From: Paraliobacillus sp. PM-2
GTDB taxonomy: Bacteria; Bacillota; Bacilli; Bacillales; Amphibacillaceae
Reading direction: 5' to 3'
DNA: 64,000 nt
Assembly (NCBI RefSeq): GCF_001368815.1
Contig: NZ_CTEI01000003.1
Coordinates: 124,001 to 188,000, forward strand
Part shown: one piece after another, positions 17,293-24,814 of the stretch
Layout of the letters: each line of letters begins with the position of its first letter
How positions within the stretch are numbered: the stretch's first letter is position 1
Program-made: the position numbers and the translations under genes
The notes under the pieces: model-generated
What the model was told of the DNA's origin: nothing
Databases searched by the model: none
The model's input: only the letters and a program-made list of their open reading frames with translations

Positions 17293-17739
17293 ATGAAACG
17301 ACATGAATCATTACATCCTCTCACCCACCATCACCATCATACATTAGTGATGGCTCAGAAACTTAAAAAATTCAGTGATAGCGATCGTATTCAGCCCACT
17401 ACACGAGAAATCATTGATTTTTGGATTCAGGATGGAGAAAAACACTTTCGTGATGAAGAGGAAGTATTGTTACCGTTATACGCACAATATGAGTCCGTCG
17501 ATCAACCATGCATTCAGGAAATGTTAATACAACATGTAGAGATTCGAAGTTACATTCGGCAAATTCGAATGAACCAATCCTCTAAGCCAGATTTGTTTCG
17601 TCAACTTGGTGCTTTGTTGGAAAAGCATGTCCGTCTGGAAGAACGAACAATTTTTCCGATGATCGAACAAGCGGTTCCAGAAAACTATCTATATCAAGCA
17701 AATGGACAGTACCACAGAGATTCACATAGTGGATATTAA
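17293..17739 (+). CDS. Hemerythrin HHE-domain protein
   Basis: 148 residues forming a four-helix bundle with the spaced His/Glu ligands of a di-iron site: HPLTHHHHHTLVMAQ (about 8-22), EKHFRDEEEVLLPLY (about 52-66), IQHVEIRSY (about 82), and EKHVRLEERTIFPMIE near 112-127. Such proteins bind oxygen or nitric oxide, or repair iron centres, in the cytosol. The run of histidines at residues 12-16 is unusually long. The ATG follows AAAGGATTAGATATCAT. It appears monocistronic. Confidence 0.88.
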   Translation: MKRHESLHPLTHHHHHTLVMAQKLKKFSDSDRIQPTTREIIDFWIQDGEKHFRDEEEVLLPLYAQYESVDQPCIQEMLIQHVEIRSYIRQIRMNQSSKPDLFRQLGALLEKHVRLEERTIFPMIEQAVPENYLYQANGQYHRDSHSGY

Positions 17740-17865
17740 AGGATGTATAAAGTTTATTTGTTGAAGGAAAATGGTGATAGGTTTTGGGTGAGCGATACAT
17801 ACAATTGAAAACTTTGATAAAGCAACTTTGATTCTCAAGCGAATACATGTATGGTATAATTAATT

Positions 17866-18000
17866 TGTTAAAAACTAAATAAAGGTCACAGCCGTCCTGT
17901 GACCTGAAGATAAGCGGTTCCCCCAGAGGGATCGGCTATCTACTTATACGATAGACCTCTCCTAGTCACTTGTTAGGGTAAATAGGGAGGTCTATTTTTT
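17866..18000 (+). ncRNA. RatA-like antisense RNA, antitoxin of a type I toxin-antitoxin system
   Basis: An extended -10 (TGGTATAAT, 17852-17860) starts a transcript of about 135 bases with a hairpin GGTCACAG/CTGTGACC (17884-17904) and the segment GATAAGCGGTTCCCCC. It ends in a strong terminator: ATAGACCTC (17951-17959) pairs with GAGGTCTAT (17987-17995), then T6. It is transcribed toward the toxin gene and overlaps its 3' end, as RatA does with txpA in B. subtilis. No protein frame fits. The start site is estimated from the -10. Confidence 0.72.
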
Positions 18001-18087
18001 ATTGATCAGTGACACAATCAACGCGAGTAATGCAATCAATAATGTACCAAATCCAATTAGTACCATAAAACTTTCATACATACCCAC
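17992..18087 (-). CDS. Type I toxin, holin-like small hydrophobic peptide (TxpA/BsrG-like)
   Basis: A 31-residue peptide begins MGMYESFMVLIGFGTLLIAL and ends in a second hydrophobic run and LINKK. The MYESxMxxxxFGxL pattern is the hallmark of holin-like type I toxins, which insert in the membrane. I chose GTG 18087 because GGAGG lies 8 bases before it; the upstream ATG at 18093 is only 2 bases from that site. Its own extended -10 (TGGTATAAT on the minus strand, about 18150-18158) gives a leader of roughly 55 bases. The 3' end overlaps the antisense RNA. Confidence 0.82.
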   Translation of the reverse strand: MGMYESFMVLIGFGTLLIALLALIVSLINKK

Positions 18088-18170
18088 AGGCATCACCTCC
18101 TTATTACGAGGCTAGCCGACCTTTCCCTAAAAGAACATTATCTGCTTGTATTATACCATAATTAATTTAA

Positions 18171-18213
18171 AATAGGAACAAGCGTTCTTATTTACATTCG
18201 AAAGTCCTATTTA
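18171..18213. repeat. 43-bp direct repeat, copy 1
   Basis: It aligns without gaps to 21933-21975 at about 35 of 43 positions, sharing GCGTTCTTATTTACATT and AAAGTCCT. Each copy lies just past the 3' end of a metal ATPase or metal-protein unit, which suggests a duplicated segment. This copy also overlaps the toxin promoter. Confidence 0.55.
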
Positions 18214-18238
18214 TTAATGATTCAGGGATATACTTTCG

Positions 18239-18553
18239 TTACGATGCAGTTAATGATTTGTTCCCAAAACGAATAACTCGGATAGCATTTAGAATAACAA
18301 GCAATACACTTAATTCATGAATCAGCATACCTGAAGCTAGAAAAACATTTTTTGTCATCACTCCAATTAATAGGCCAACAACGATAGCTACAGCAAAGTA
18401 AATATTTTGCTTCATATTGCGAACGGTTGCGCGACTTAGTGCGAGTGAATATGGAATTTTTTCTAACTGATTAGACATTAGAACTAAATCAGCAGTCTCC
18501 ATCGCCACATCTGTTCCTGCAGTTGCCAATGCAGGGGCATCACTAATACCATA
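18239..18553 (-). pseudogene. C-terminal fragment of a heavy-metal P-type ATPase
   Basis: From about 18553 the frame reads GISDAPALATAGTDVAMETA, DLVLMSNQLEKIPYSL, TVRNMKQNIYFAV, and ends with the last two membrane spans and a TAG/TAA stop region at 18239. This is the ATP-hinge to C-terminus part of a P1B ATPase (compare GVNDSPSLALADIGIAMGSG in the intact gene at 22516). The rest of the gene lies at 20606-21168 on the same strand, about 2.05 kb away, and ends exactly at the VGDG codons. The homologous region starts at 18553; the 20 codons before it are inserted DNA. Confidence 0.82.
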
Positions 18554-19426
18554 TATTAATGAAGAAAATATAAATAAATATGTTTCAAAAAACTGATAAA
18601 TCAGCATTAACATCTTTTGAACACATTATAAATTGCTGTTTTTAAACATGAGCATGAGCAAAACATGAGCAATTCTCAAAAAATATTATGTTAGAACACA
18701 CTTCCTGAGTCGAGTTTAAGTCAAATCATTTCAAGTATTTTAAAAATCCTTTAATACGAGCTATATCTAATATTAATTTCACTGGAAATCTTTCATCTCT
18801 CTGCTTCTTATAACTTATCTTTTATATCCCTTTTCTCGCCTTCTTAAAATAGACAAAAAATAAAAGCTTCATTAGCATCCCTTTAGTTAAATAAGATGAA
18901 CATTTGCAACAAGAGTATATAACACAAATTTATATCTATTTTTGTATTATTTTTTTATAAACGACATTTTCTAATTTGTTTTCTAACAAATTTATTTCAT
19001 CCTGCAAATGGTTGTCGCTGAAGTTTAAATGATTTATTAATTCTTTGTACTTAAGTATAAATCATTTTTTTAATAACCTGATACATAGTGAGAAAGTACG
19101 GAGTGCCCACTTACGTACTGACACATGTCAGTCAGTACAATTGGGCTTTTTCGCAAGCGAAAAAATACGTTCAGCTATGCAGAATAACCTTTAGATAAAT
19201 TTCAAAAAGTCTGAGACAAAATTAAGATGATAATAAAAAGTTGCACCTTCCCAACACGTAGTTGGAGGGTGCAACTTTTGTATAATTTCAACAATTTAAG
19301 TAAGTGAAAAAGGATAACTTCCGATAAAAAAGTGCCCTAACAATTGCTACGTTTACATAATGGATAAAATCATCCGTCGCTGACCTTACGCACTAATGTT
19401 AGTAGGTTCTTATTAATTTAGTCGAG

Positions 19427-19678
19427 TTATGCTAAAGCTTCATGAGTTACTTTAGCGGAAATTTTAGTTTGATAGTTATTAGATTCAGATAATGTATTAT
19501 TTAATGAATACTTGCTATCTATTATTTGCTTACTTTTAATTTTGCTAGTTTCGACTTCTATATCTAACTCTTTAAGAACATCAGCATTAGAAGCAAACGC
19601 TTTACTACTCACCCCTAAAAACAACAGTGCACCAAATAAAATCCCTAAATACCCTACTTTTTTTACTAGTGTAATAAT
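19427..19678 (-). pseudogene. Small secreted protein with a damaged start codon
   Basis: Reading down from about 19660, the frame gives VKKVGYLGILFGALLFLGV then SSKAFA, a good signal peptide cleaving before SNADVLKELD. It then runs to TAA at 19427 through IEVETSKIKSKQIIDSKYSL and VTHEALA. There is no ATG, GTG or TTG at the proper place before VKK; the first codon there is GTA. The only in-frame start, TTG 19624, would cut off most of the signal peptide. I therefore treat it as a probable start-codon loss. The function is unknown. Confidence 0.4.
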
Positions 19679-19724
19679 AAATTCCTAATTTTAATTATAT
19701 ACTTATATATAACATTCATTCCAT

Positions 19725-20126
19725 TTAATTGTAAGCTTTTTTCGTGGAATTATTTTTAATTATTATCTCTTCAGATTTTTCATTCCATTTAATTATAAAT
19801 TTTACTTTTTCCTGTTTTTTTATATCTGTAATCATATCCTCAGAGATGGATCTTGATAGTATTTCATCTTTTTGTAAAGTTGTTTGTTCTAAACCAATTT
19901 CAAAACTGCTCCCTACAAATAAGGTCACACTGATATCTTGAATATTATCTGAAAGTTTAATTGGTTTAATTAAAAGCTTTGCATTTTTATTTGCTGGATT
20001 AACTAGCTGTATTTTCCACATTTCACCTTCGCCTTCTAGTATTATATTATCTTCAGTAGTATTCATACAACCGCTGAAAACAACAGTTATTAATATAATC
20101 AAAAAAAGTTTTATGATAAATTTCAA
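19725..20126 (-). CDS. Putative lipoprotein of unknown function
   Basis: About 133 residues from TTG 20126, which is preceded by GAGGTGG at 8 bases. The signal sequence KFIIKLFLIILITVVFSGC ends in a lipobox (FSG-Cys), so the protein is probably anchored outside the membrane. The mature part includes ILEGEGEMWKIQLVNPANK and repeated acidic/basic strands typical of a small beta-sandwich. I do not recognise the family. It lies inside the DNA that splits the ATPase gene, and codon use looks even more AT-rich than the neighbours. Confidence 0.65.
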   Translation of the reverse strand: MKFIIKLFLIILITVVFSGCMNTTEDNIILEGEGEMWKIQLVNPANKNAKLLIKPIKLSDNIQDISVTLFVGSSFEIGLEQTTLQKDEILSRSISEDMITDIKKQEKVKFIIKWNEKSEEIIIKNNSTKKAYN

Positions 20127-20605
20127 AAAAAACACCACCTCAATGATTAAAAATTTTCTTTCATAGTACCTTCACAACCCTAGTACCTTTTTTTAAACTA
20201 GTATTCATTTTTCGTATGGACACCTCAATTAAACTGATTGTGTTTTATACAAGGTACAAAGAATAGAATATAAATAAAGCATATATTTCTCTAAATCATA
20301 TAATGTTAACGTTTCAATTGCACTATCTTAACAAAATTGAAATAATTTATCAAAATTGAATTTATGATTATAAAGTATTTCTATATATAATTTCTATAGA
20401 ATAATTGGTCGAAAGAAAAAAGTAGCTAATGAGTTTAGTGAATATCATTAATTTGGAAATTGATGAGAAAAACAGGTAGGAACATGGAACTCACAAAATT
20501 TTATTTATAGTTATACTTCTATAGTCTACTTAAAGAAATATTTAGATTTATTTAATGTTAGATATCGTTGTACTTTCGTTTATGTTATACATTTAATTAA
20601 TTACT

Positions 20606-21175
20606 CCCCATCACCCACCAACGCCAACAATTTTTACGGCTCGTTGATACTCTTTAATCACTTCCTCCTTATCTTCAGGTAATAATTGTGCATAAATTGG
20701 CTTAAGTTTAGTTCATTTGCAATAGCTGAGGCGGTTCGTTCATTGTCTCCTGTCAACATAATAACTTCTTTTGCATTTGTTTGTTTTATTTGTTCTATCA
20801 TTTGCTTAACACCTTGTCTTGCTTTATCTGCAATTGCGAGAATGCTAAGTAAATGCTCTTTATTTGCGACTAAGATGGCTGTTTGACCACTACTCTCTAT
20901 GCTTTGTAATTGATCTTTCACTTCTTGAGAAAAATGAAAATCCATACTCATCCATTAACCTCGTTCCGATCAACAGTTTTTCATTATCAACTATAGCAGT
21001 AATCCCACGTCCAGGTAGCACAGTAAAATCCTCTCCAGGCGAAATGGACGTACCAAATGTATACTTTGTTTCTTCTACAATTGCTCTAGCTAAATGATGT
21101 TCGGAATGCATTTCTGCTCGTACCACTTTCCACAATAATTCTTCTTTTGAACCTGTAAATGCATGCATTTTTTGT
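20606..21175 (-). pseudogene. Middle fragment of the split heavy-metal P-type ATPase
   Basis: From about 21168 one frame reads FTGSKEELLWKVVRAEMHSE, HHLARAIVEETKYTFGTSIS and GRGITAIVDNEKLLIG, the nucleotide-binding domain. Near 20945 the frame shifts to DFHFSQEVKDQLQSIESSGQ, TAILVANKEHLLSILAIAD and the phosphatase-loop LTGDNERTASAIANEL. Near 20690 it shifts again to YAQLLPEDKEEVIKEYQRA and ends at VGDG (about 20606), where the inserted DNA begins. The N-terminal half (metal channel and DKTGT site) is missing. At least two frameshifts and two truncations make it nonfunctional. Confidence 0.82.
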
Positions 21176-21235
21176 AAATTATATTTTGAGGGAGATAAAT
21201 ACGTAAATGCGTTTAGGATACATGTTTTTCTCCTG

Positions 21236-21610
21236 TTGGACCACGGTTTTGGAACAATTTATACCAATCTTGAAATGGGAAACTATTCCAAAGCATATAC
21301 TAGTAATTATGGAGATAAACTATACGATATTGGTTACACATTTCCAGTTCGCCGTATGTGCCGTATTTTTAAAGGTACAACAGTCGTTGCATATCTTTAT
21401 GCGGGTGGTAAAGTGGTTTGTAACCCTTATGATGGTTCCCAAGGCGGGGAAGAACACCCTTATCGCTTGATGATTCGTGGTTATATTAAAAATGGCAAGT
21501 ATTATAATGCTACTGCAGAGCATGGAGTAAATTATCTATGGTTCGATACAGATTATGAAATTGGATATTCCATGTACAATGAAGCAACTACTTATACAAC
21601 AGGGGGGTAA
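21236..21610 (+). CDS. 5'-truncated ORF of unknown function
   Basis: The frame is open from at least 21179 (LYFEGDKYVNAFRIHVFLLL) and contains a TTG at 21236, but there is no ribosome site there. It begins just where ATPase homology on the other strand ends, so it was probably cut at its 5' end by a rearrangement. The protein is Tyr- and Gly-rich (YGDKLYDIGYTFPVRRMCRI, LYAGGKVVCNPYDGSQGGEE, HGVNYLWFDTDYEIGYSMYN). I do not recognise it. A terminator follows at 21655-21688, which suggests a real gene end. Confidence 0.45.
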   Translation: MDHGFGTIYTNLEMGNYSKAYTSNYGDKLYDIGYTFPVRRMCRIFKGTTVVAYLYAGGKVVCNPYDGSQGGEEHPYRLMIRGYIKNGKYYNATAEHGVNYLWFDTDYEIGYSMYNEATTYTTGG

Positions 21611-21654
21611 AATAATTTTTAAAAGTATGGATATAATTATTTTAATTTGGATAT

Positions 21655-21688
21655 TAGAAGAAGTCAGGTTTTTCCTAGCTTCTTTTTT
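21655..21688 (+). terminator. Terminator after the truncated plus-strand ORF
   Basis: AAGAAG...AGG pairs with CCT...CTTCTT around a T-rich loop and is followed by TTTTTA. In the rest of the gap to 22063, apart from the direct repeat, nothing can be supported. Confidence 0.65.
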
Positions 21689-21932
21689 ATATTTGAATAT
21701 ATTTTTTAAGGTCAGAGGCAGAATATGAAGTAAGATGTAGACAGAATCTCAGACTGACAAACAGGAATTGTATATACGTGAGCGTCAGATTATATGGCCT
21801 AGTTCTGCACTGGGAAATAAATCGGTAAAAAATCTTTTTGTAACTAGAAATTTATTCTAGTAACCTTTTGCTATTCCTAATTTCAATATTTATCTTCATT
21901 CAATCTTCTGTATTCTAGCATAATTAACACAA

Positions 21933-21975
21933 AACAGGAAGGCGCGTTCTTATTTACATTTAAAAGTCCTTTTTT
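21933..21975. repeat. 43-bp direct repeat, copy 2
   Basis: The partner of 18171-18213 (about 35 of 43 positions identical, ungapped). It lies downstream of the intact metal-protein unit, as copy 1 lies downstream of the broken ATPase. Confidence 0.55.
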
Positions 21976-22063
21976 TTAGTGACGAGAAAAAAGCTTTTTA
22001 AGTATTTAGAATATAAAATAACATCTTAATTACTACCCGATTCTTTTTCGTGCATCAATAATA

Positions 22064-22102
22064 AAGAAAACGGACTGTATCATCATTTCAGTCCGTTTTC
22101 TT
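22064..22102. terminator. Terminator after the HMA metal-binding protein gene
   Basis: AAGAAAACGGACTG (22064-22077) pairs perfectly with CAGTCCGTTTTCTT (22089-22102). On the minus strand it is followed by TTTATT. Confidence 0.88.
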
Positions 22103-22144
22103 ATCAAAATCAATATACCGTATATTTCCCTACATATTTGCAGG

Positions 22145-22378
22145 TTAAGCAGAAGTTACTTTTGACTTAATTACTGGATATCCCAAGTCTCCAATCGCAT
22201 TTTCAATATCTTTGATTGTAATGGATTCTGAATCAAAATTTGCCCTTACTTTGCTAGAATTAAACAAAACTGTCACACTATCTTTTTCTACACCGTCTAA
22301 TCCTTTTACAGCATTTTCAATTTTTTGTAAGCACGATGGACATGATAATGTTTCTAATTGAATTGTTGCTTTTTGCAT
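22145..22378 (-). CDS. HMA-domain metal-binding protein (CopZ-like chaperone)
   Basis: 77 residues with a single ferredoxin-like HMA domain. The metal loop is LSCPSCLQKIENAV (the usual form is MxCxxC), followed by GLDGVEKDSVTVLFNSSKV and a C-terminal LGYPVIKSK. It should carry a soft metal ion to the ATPase encoded upstream on the same strand. ATG 22378 lies 9 bases after AAGGAG; the ATG at 22387 touches the ribosome site and is unlikely. It has its own FNR-box promoter and terminator, so it can be controlled separately from the ATPase. The metal is unknown. Confidence 0.88.
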   Translation of the reverse strand: MQKATIQLETLSCPSCLQKIENAVKGLDGVEKDSVTVLFNSSKVRANFDSESITIKDIENAIGDLGYPVIKSKVTSA

Positions 22379-22440
22379 TGTATACATCTCCTTTTTTATA
22401 TTCAGTCTTTATTTTGTTTTCTTTTTTTCTTTACAATTAC

Positions 22441-22491
22441 AGTATAATGCGGTTTTGATTTTTAAAAATTGATACAAATCAATTTTTAAAA
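22441..22491 (-). promoter_or_regulatory. FNR box and promoter of the HMA-protein gene
   Basis: TTGAT-ACAA-ATCAA (22469-22482) is a perfect FNR core inside a longer perfect palindrome with 14-bp arms (22460-22473 and 22478-22491). On the minus strand a -10 TATACT lies at 22441-22446. That puts the box centre about 41.5 bases before the expected transcript start, the position used by FNR as a class II activator. A Crp/Fnr protein with the matching E-x-x-S-R recognition helix is encoded at 24815. Confidence 0.7.
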
Positions 22492-22515
22492 TCTCTTTAT
22501 AAATTTGTTATATTT

Positions 22516-24423
22516 TTAGGTAGCTTTACTTTCCTTATCGTTCCCTCTGCTTGCTATTGTGTCATGCTTGGAACCTTTTAATCGGTAGCGAAGCAATCTC
22601 ATTCCATTTAGGATAACTACTAAAATACTTGCTTCGTGAACTAACATTCCAATCGACATGTTCATCCACTCGCTAAATAGTAGACTTGCTAATAGAATCA
22701 ATACGACACCTACTGCAATGATAATGTTTTGTTTCATGTTTCTTGCGGTTGACTTTGTCAAACCTAATGCGTGTGGTAAGCGGCTAAAGTCAGCGTTCAT
22801 CAAGACGACATCTGATGTTTCGATTGCAACGTCTGTTCCGCTCCCCATGGCTATCCCGATATCAGCTAAGGCAAGGGAAGGACTGTCATTCACGCCGTCA
22901 CCAACAAAGGCAACGGTCTGACCTTCTGCTTGCACTTTTTCAATATAAGCTGATTTGTCTTCCGGAAGCATATGTCCATGTGCTTTCGTTAACTCAAGTT
23001 CACGAGCAACGACGTCAACCGTTCCTTGGTTATCCCCTGAAAGTACGACAAGGTTTTTTACACCAAGTTTTTTTAACTTTTGAAGGTCTTGTTTTACCCC
23101 TGGACGAACGCGATCTCGAATGCCCATTAGAACCTTTAGTTCCCCATCGACCGCAGTAAGAACCAAAGAGTTCCCATTATGTTCAAAGCTTTCAATATCT
23201 TCTCTACTTTTTTCGTTTAATACAACATTTTCTTTCTCCATTAAAGCTACGTTGCCAACCGCAATACGGCGTCCATTGATTTGTGCAGTAACCCCGCCTC
23301 CTTTGATGACTTCGGTTTCTCCCACGGTGAAAAAGTTTGTTATACCAATATATTCTATGACTGCTTTTGCCAACGGATGATCCGATTCACGTTCCACACT
23401 GGCCAAGTATCCGAGAACTTCCTTTTTGTCTGTTCCGTAAAACTCCATTTCTGCTACTTCTGGGTTGCCTACTGTCAATGTCCCTGTTTTGTCAAAAAAA
23501 ATAGTGTCTACTTTACTGAAATCATTGATGACTTCGCTACCTTTTAAAAGTACACCGTTACGCGCACCATTTCCGATACCGGAAACGTTGGATACAGGAA
23601 CACCGATGACTAATGCTCCAGGACATCCTAAAACAAGAACCGTGATAGCTAGTTCAACATTAGTTGTAAATAGCCAAACAATAATACCAAGGACAAGAAC
23701 AGCCGGTGTATAGTATTTAGAAAATCGATCAATAAAACGTTCTGCTGCCGATTTCGAATCTTGCGCCTCTTCTACCAATTCGATAATTCGGCCAAATGTT
23801 GTGTCTTCTCCAACACGGTTGGCTTGGATTTTAATCGTTCCATTTTCCAAGATTGTTCCTGCAAATACTTCCGAACCATTTGCTTTACTTACTGGAACAG
23901 ACTCACCAGTAATACTTGCTTCATTTATGTGACCTTCACCAGTCATTACAATTCCATCTACCGGAACTTTTGCACCGGTTTTCACTAGTAAAATATCACC
24001 TTCTTCTACGTCATCCACATCTACTTCTTCAAACTCTCCATTTTCCAGCTGTTTTTGTGCACGCTCAGGTGCCAGCTCAGTTAATTCCTTAATAGCTGAG
24101 CGTGTTTTATTTAATGTCCGTCTTTCTAAGTAAGCGCCAAATAAGAATAGAAACGTAACAATTGCTGACTCTTCATAGTTTTGAATGAGTAAAGCTCCCA
24201 CAACTGCAATTGTGACTAATACATCTATGCTTACAACCTTTACCTTTAAAGCTTGGTAGGCTTGAATAGCGATCGGTGTACCACCAATAATTGACGCAGT
24301 AATTAATGACCAGTTAAAAATGAACAGATTACCTAAACCAAAATGAGCAAAGAAACCAAGAGCAATCAGAAGTGCACTGATTAATGTAATTTTATTTTTC
24401 TTTGCCAGAATAATTCGCTGCAT
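22516..24423 (-). CDS. P1B-type heavy-metal ATPase with CPG membrane motif
   Basis: 635 residues without an N-terminal metal-binding domain. Motifs in order are SITGESVPVSKA (actuator), VLGCPGALVIGVPVS (transmembrane metal site), FFDKTGTLTVGNP (phosphorylation Asp), ERESDHPLAKAV (HP motif), LSGDNQGTVD and FVGDGVNDSPSLALADIG. The pump moves a metal ion across the membrane using ATP. Most P1B pumps have CPC, SPC or CPH; CPG leaves a single cysteine and makes the metal hard to predict. It is followed after 137 bases by the HMA chaperone and preceded by an FNR box. A broken relative lies at 18239-21175. Confidence 0.93.
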   Translation of the reverse strand: MQRIILAKKNKITLISALLIALGFFAHFGLGNLFIFNWSLITASIIGGTPIAIQAYQALKVKVVSIDVLVTIAVVGALLIQNYEESAIVTFLFLFGAYLERRTLNKTRSAIKELTELAPERAQKQLENGEFEEVDVDDVEEGDILLVKTGAKVPVDGIVMTGEGHINEASITGESVPVSKANGSEVFAGTILENGTIKIQANRVGEDTTFGRIIELVEEAQDSKSAAERFIDRFSKYYTPAVLVLGIIVWLFTTNVELAITVLVLGCPGALVIGVPVSNVSGIGNGARNGVLLKGSEVINDFSKVDTIFFDKTGTLTVGNPEVAEMEFYGTDKKEVLGYLASVERESDHPLAKAVIEYIGITNFFTVGETEVIKGGGVTAQINGRRIAVGNVALMEKENVVLNEKSREDIESFEHNGNSLVLTAVDGELKVLMGIRDRVRPGVKQDLQKLKKLGVKNLVVLSGDNQGTVDVVARELELTKAHGHMLPEDKSAYIEKVQAEGQTVAFVGDGVNDSPSLALADIGIAMGSGTDVAIETSDVVLMNADFSRLPHALGLTKSTARNMKQNIIIAVGVVLILLASLLFSEWMNMSIGMLVHEASILVVILNGMRLLRYRLKGSKHDTIASRGNDKESKAT

Positions 24424-24541
24424 ATGACTCCCTCCATACTTTTTAAATAATTCTGACCTGAGTACATTTTAATAATTAAGTGAAACAATACTTTGTTTTC
24501 TTTTCTTACTAATAGCTTACATGCAATACGTTTTTTTTAAT

Positions 24542-24555
24542 TTGACCCACATCAA
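24542..24555 (-). promoter_or_regulatory. FNR box upstream of the metal ATPase
   Basis: On the minus strand the site reads TTGAT-GTGG-GTCAA, one base from a perfect FNR box. Its centre (24548.5) is about 32 bases before a possible -10 TAAGCT (24514-24519), again about -41.5 from the predicted start. The rest of the 391-bp gap holds two weak hairpins (24575-24640 and 24630-24667) without a clear role. Confidence 0.6.
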
Positions 24556-24770
24556 ATTTTTGAAAAATATCTCGGAAAGTTTGCGATCATCTCCAGCAAA
24601 GCTGTCGATGATCTACTTTTCCATAACGCATCTGACCCTTGTTTTCTTCCAAAAAGCGTGGTCAGTAATCTTGCAATATGGCTTTTAAAATATTTATTGC
24701 AACTTGAATATTTTCCTCCTTAACCATCGGTATATCAACAAAAACTTATACTTTCCTATAAGTTAAAAAG

Positions 24771-24806
24771 ACAAGTTCAATGAAATACATTCATCAAACT
24801 TGCCTT
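24771..24806 (-). terminator. Terminator of the Crp/Fnr gene
   Basis: On the minus strand GGCAAGTTTGATGAATG pairs with CATTGAACTTGTC, followed by TTTTT. Confidence 0.75.
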
Positions 24807-24814
24807 ATACACAT

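Larger units (their letters stand above)
18555..20605. mobile_element. About 2.05-kb insertion splitting the metal ATPase gene
   Basis: The two ATPase fragments on the minus strand would join as VGDG + ISDAPAL, so the DNA between is foreign to the gene. It carries a lipoprotein gene (19725-20126), a signal-peptide ORF (19427 upward), two hairpins (about 19107-19150, with GTCAGTCAGTAC; 19237-19281, with GTTGCACC/GGTGCAAC) and long AT-rich stretches. No transposase, reverse transcriptase or clear terminal repeats are visible. It may be a decayed element or a deletion/insertion junction. From 18614 to 19236 I see no supportable gene apart from the hairpin. Confidence 0.5.

Noticed and set aside
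19200-19290. Insertion-sequence end (AAAGTCTGAGACAAAATT) beside a hairpin
   Set aside because: The short word is reminiscent of transposon ends, but no matching inverted partner, target duplication or transposase remnant could be found.
24575-24667. Structured RNA or gene remnant between the ATPase and Crp/Fnr genes
   Set aside because: Two imperfect hairpins are present, but translations in all frames are broken and no known RNA motif is apparent.
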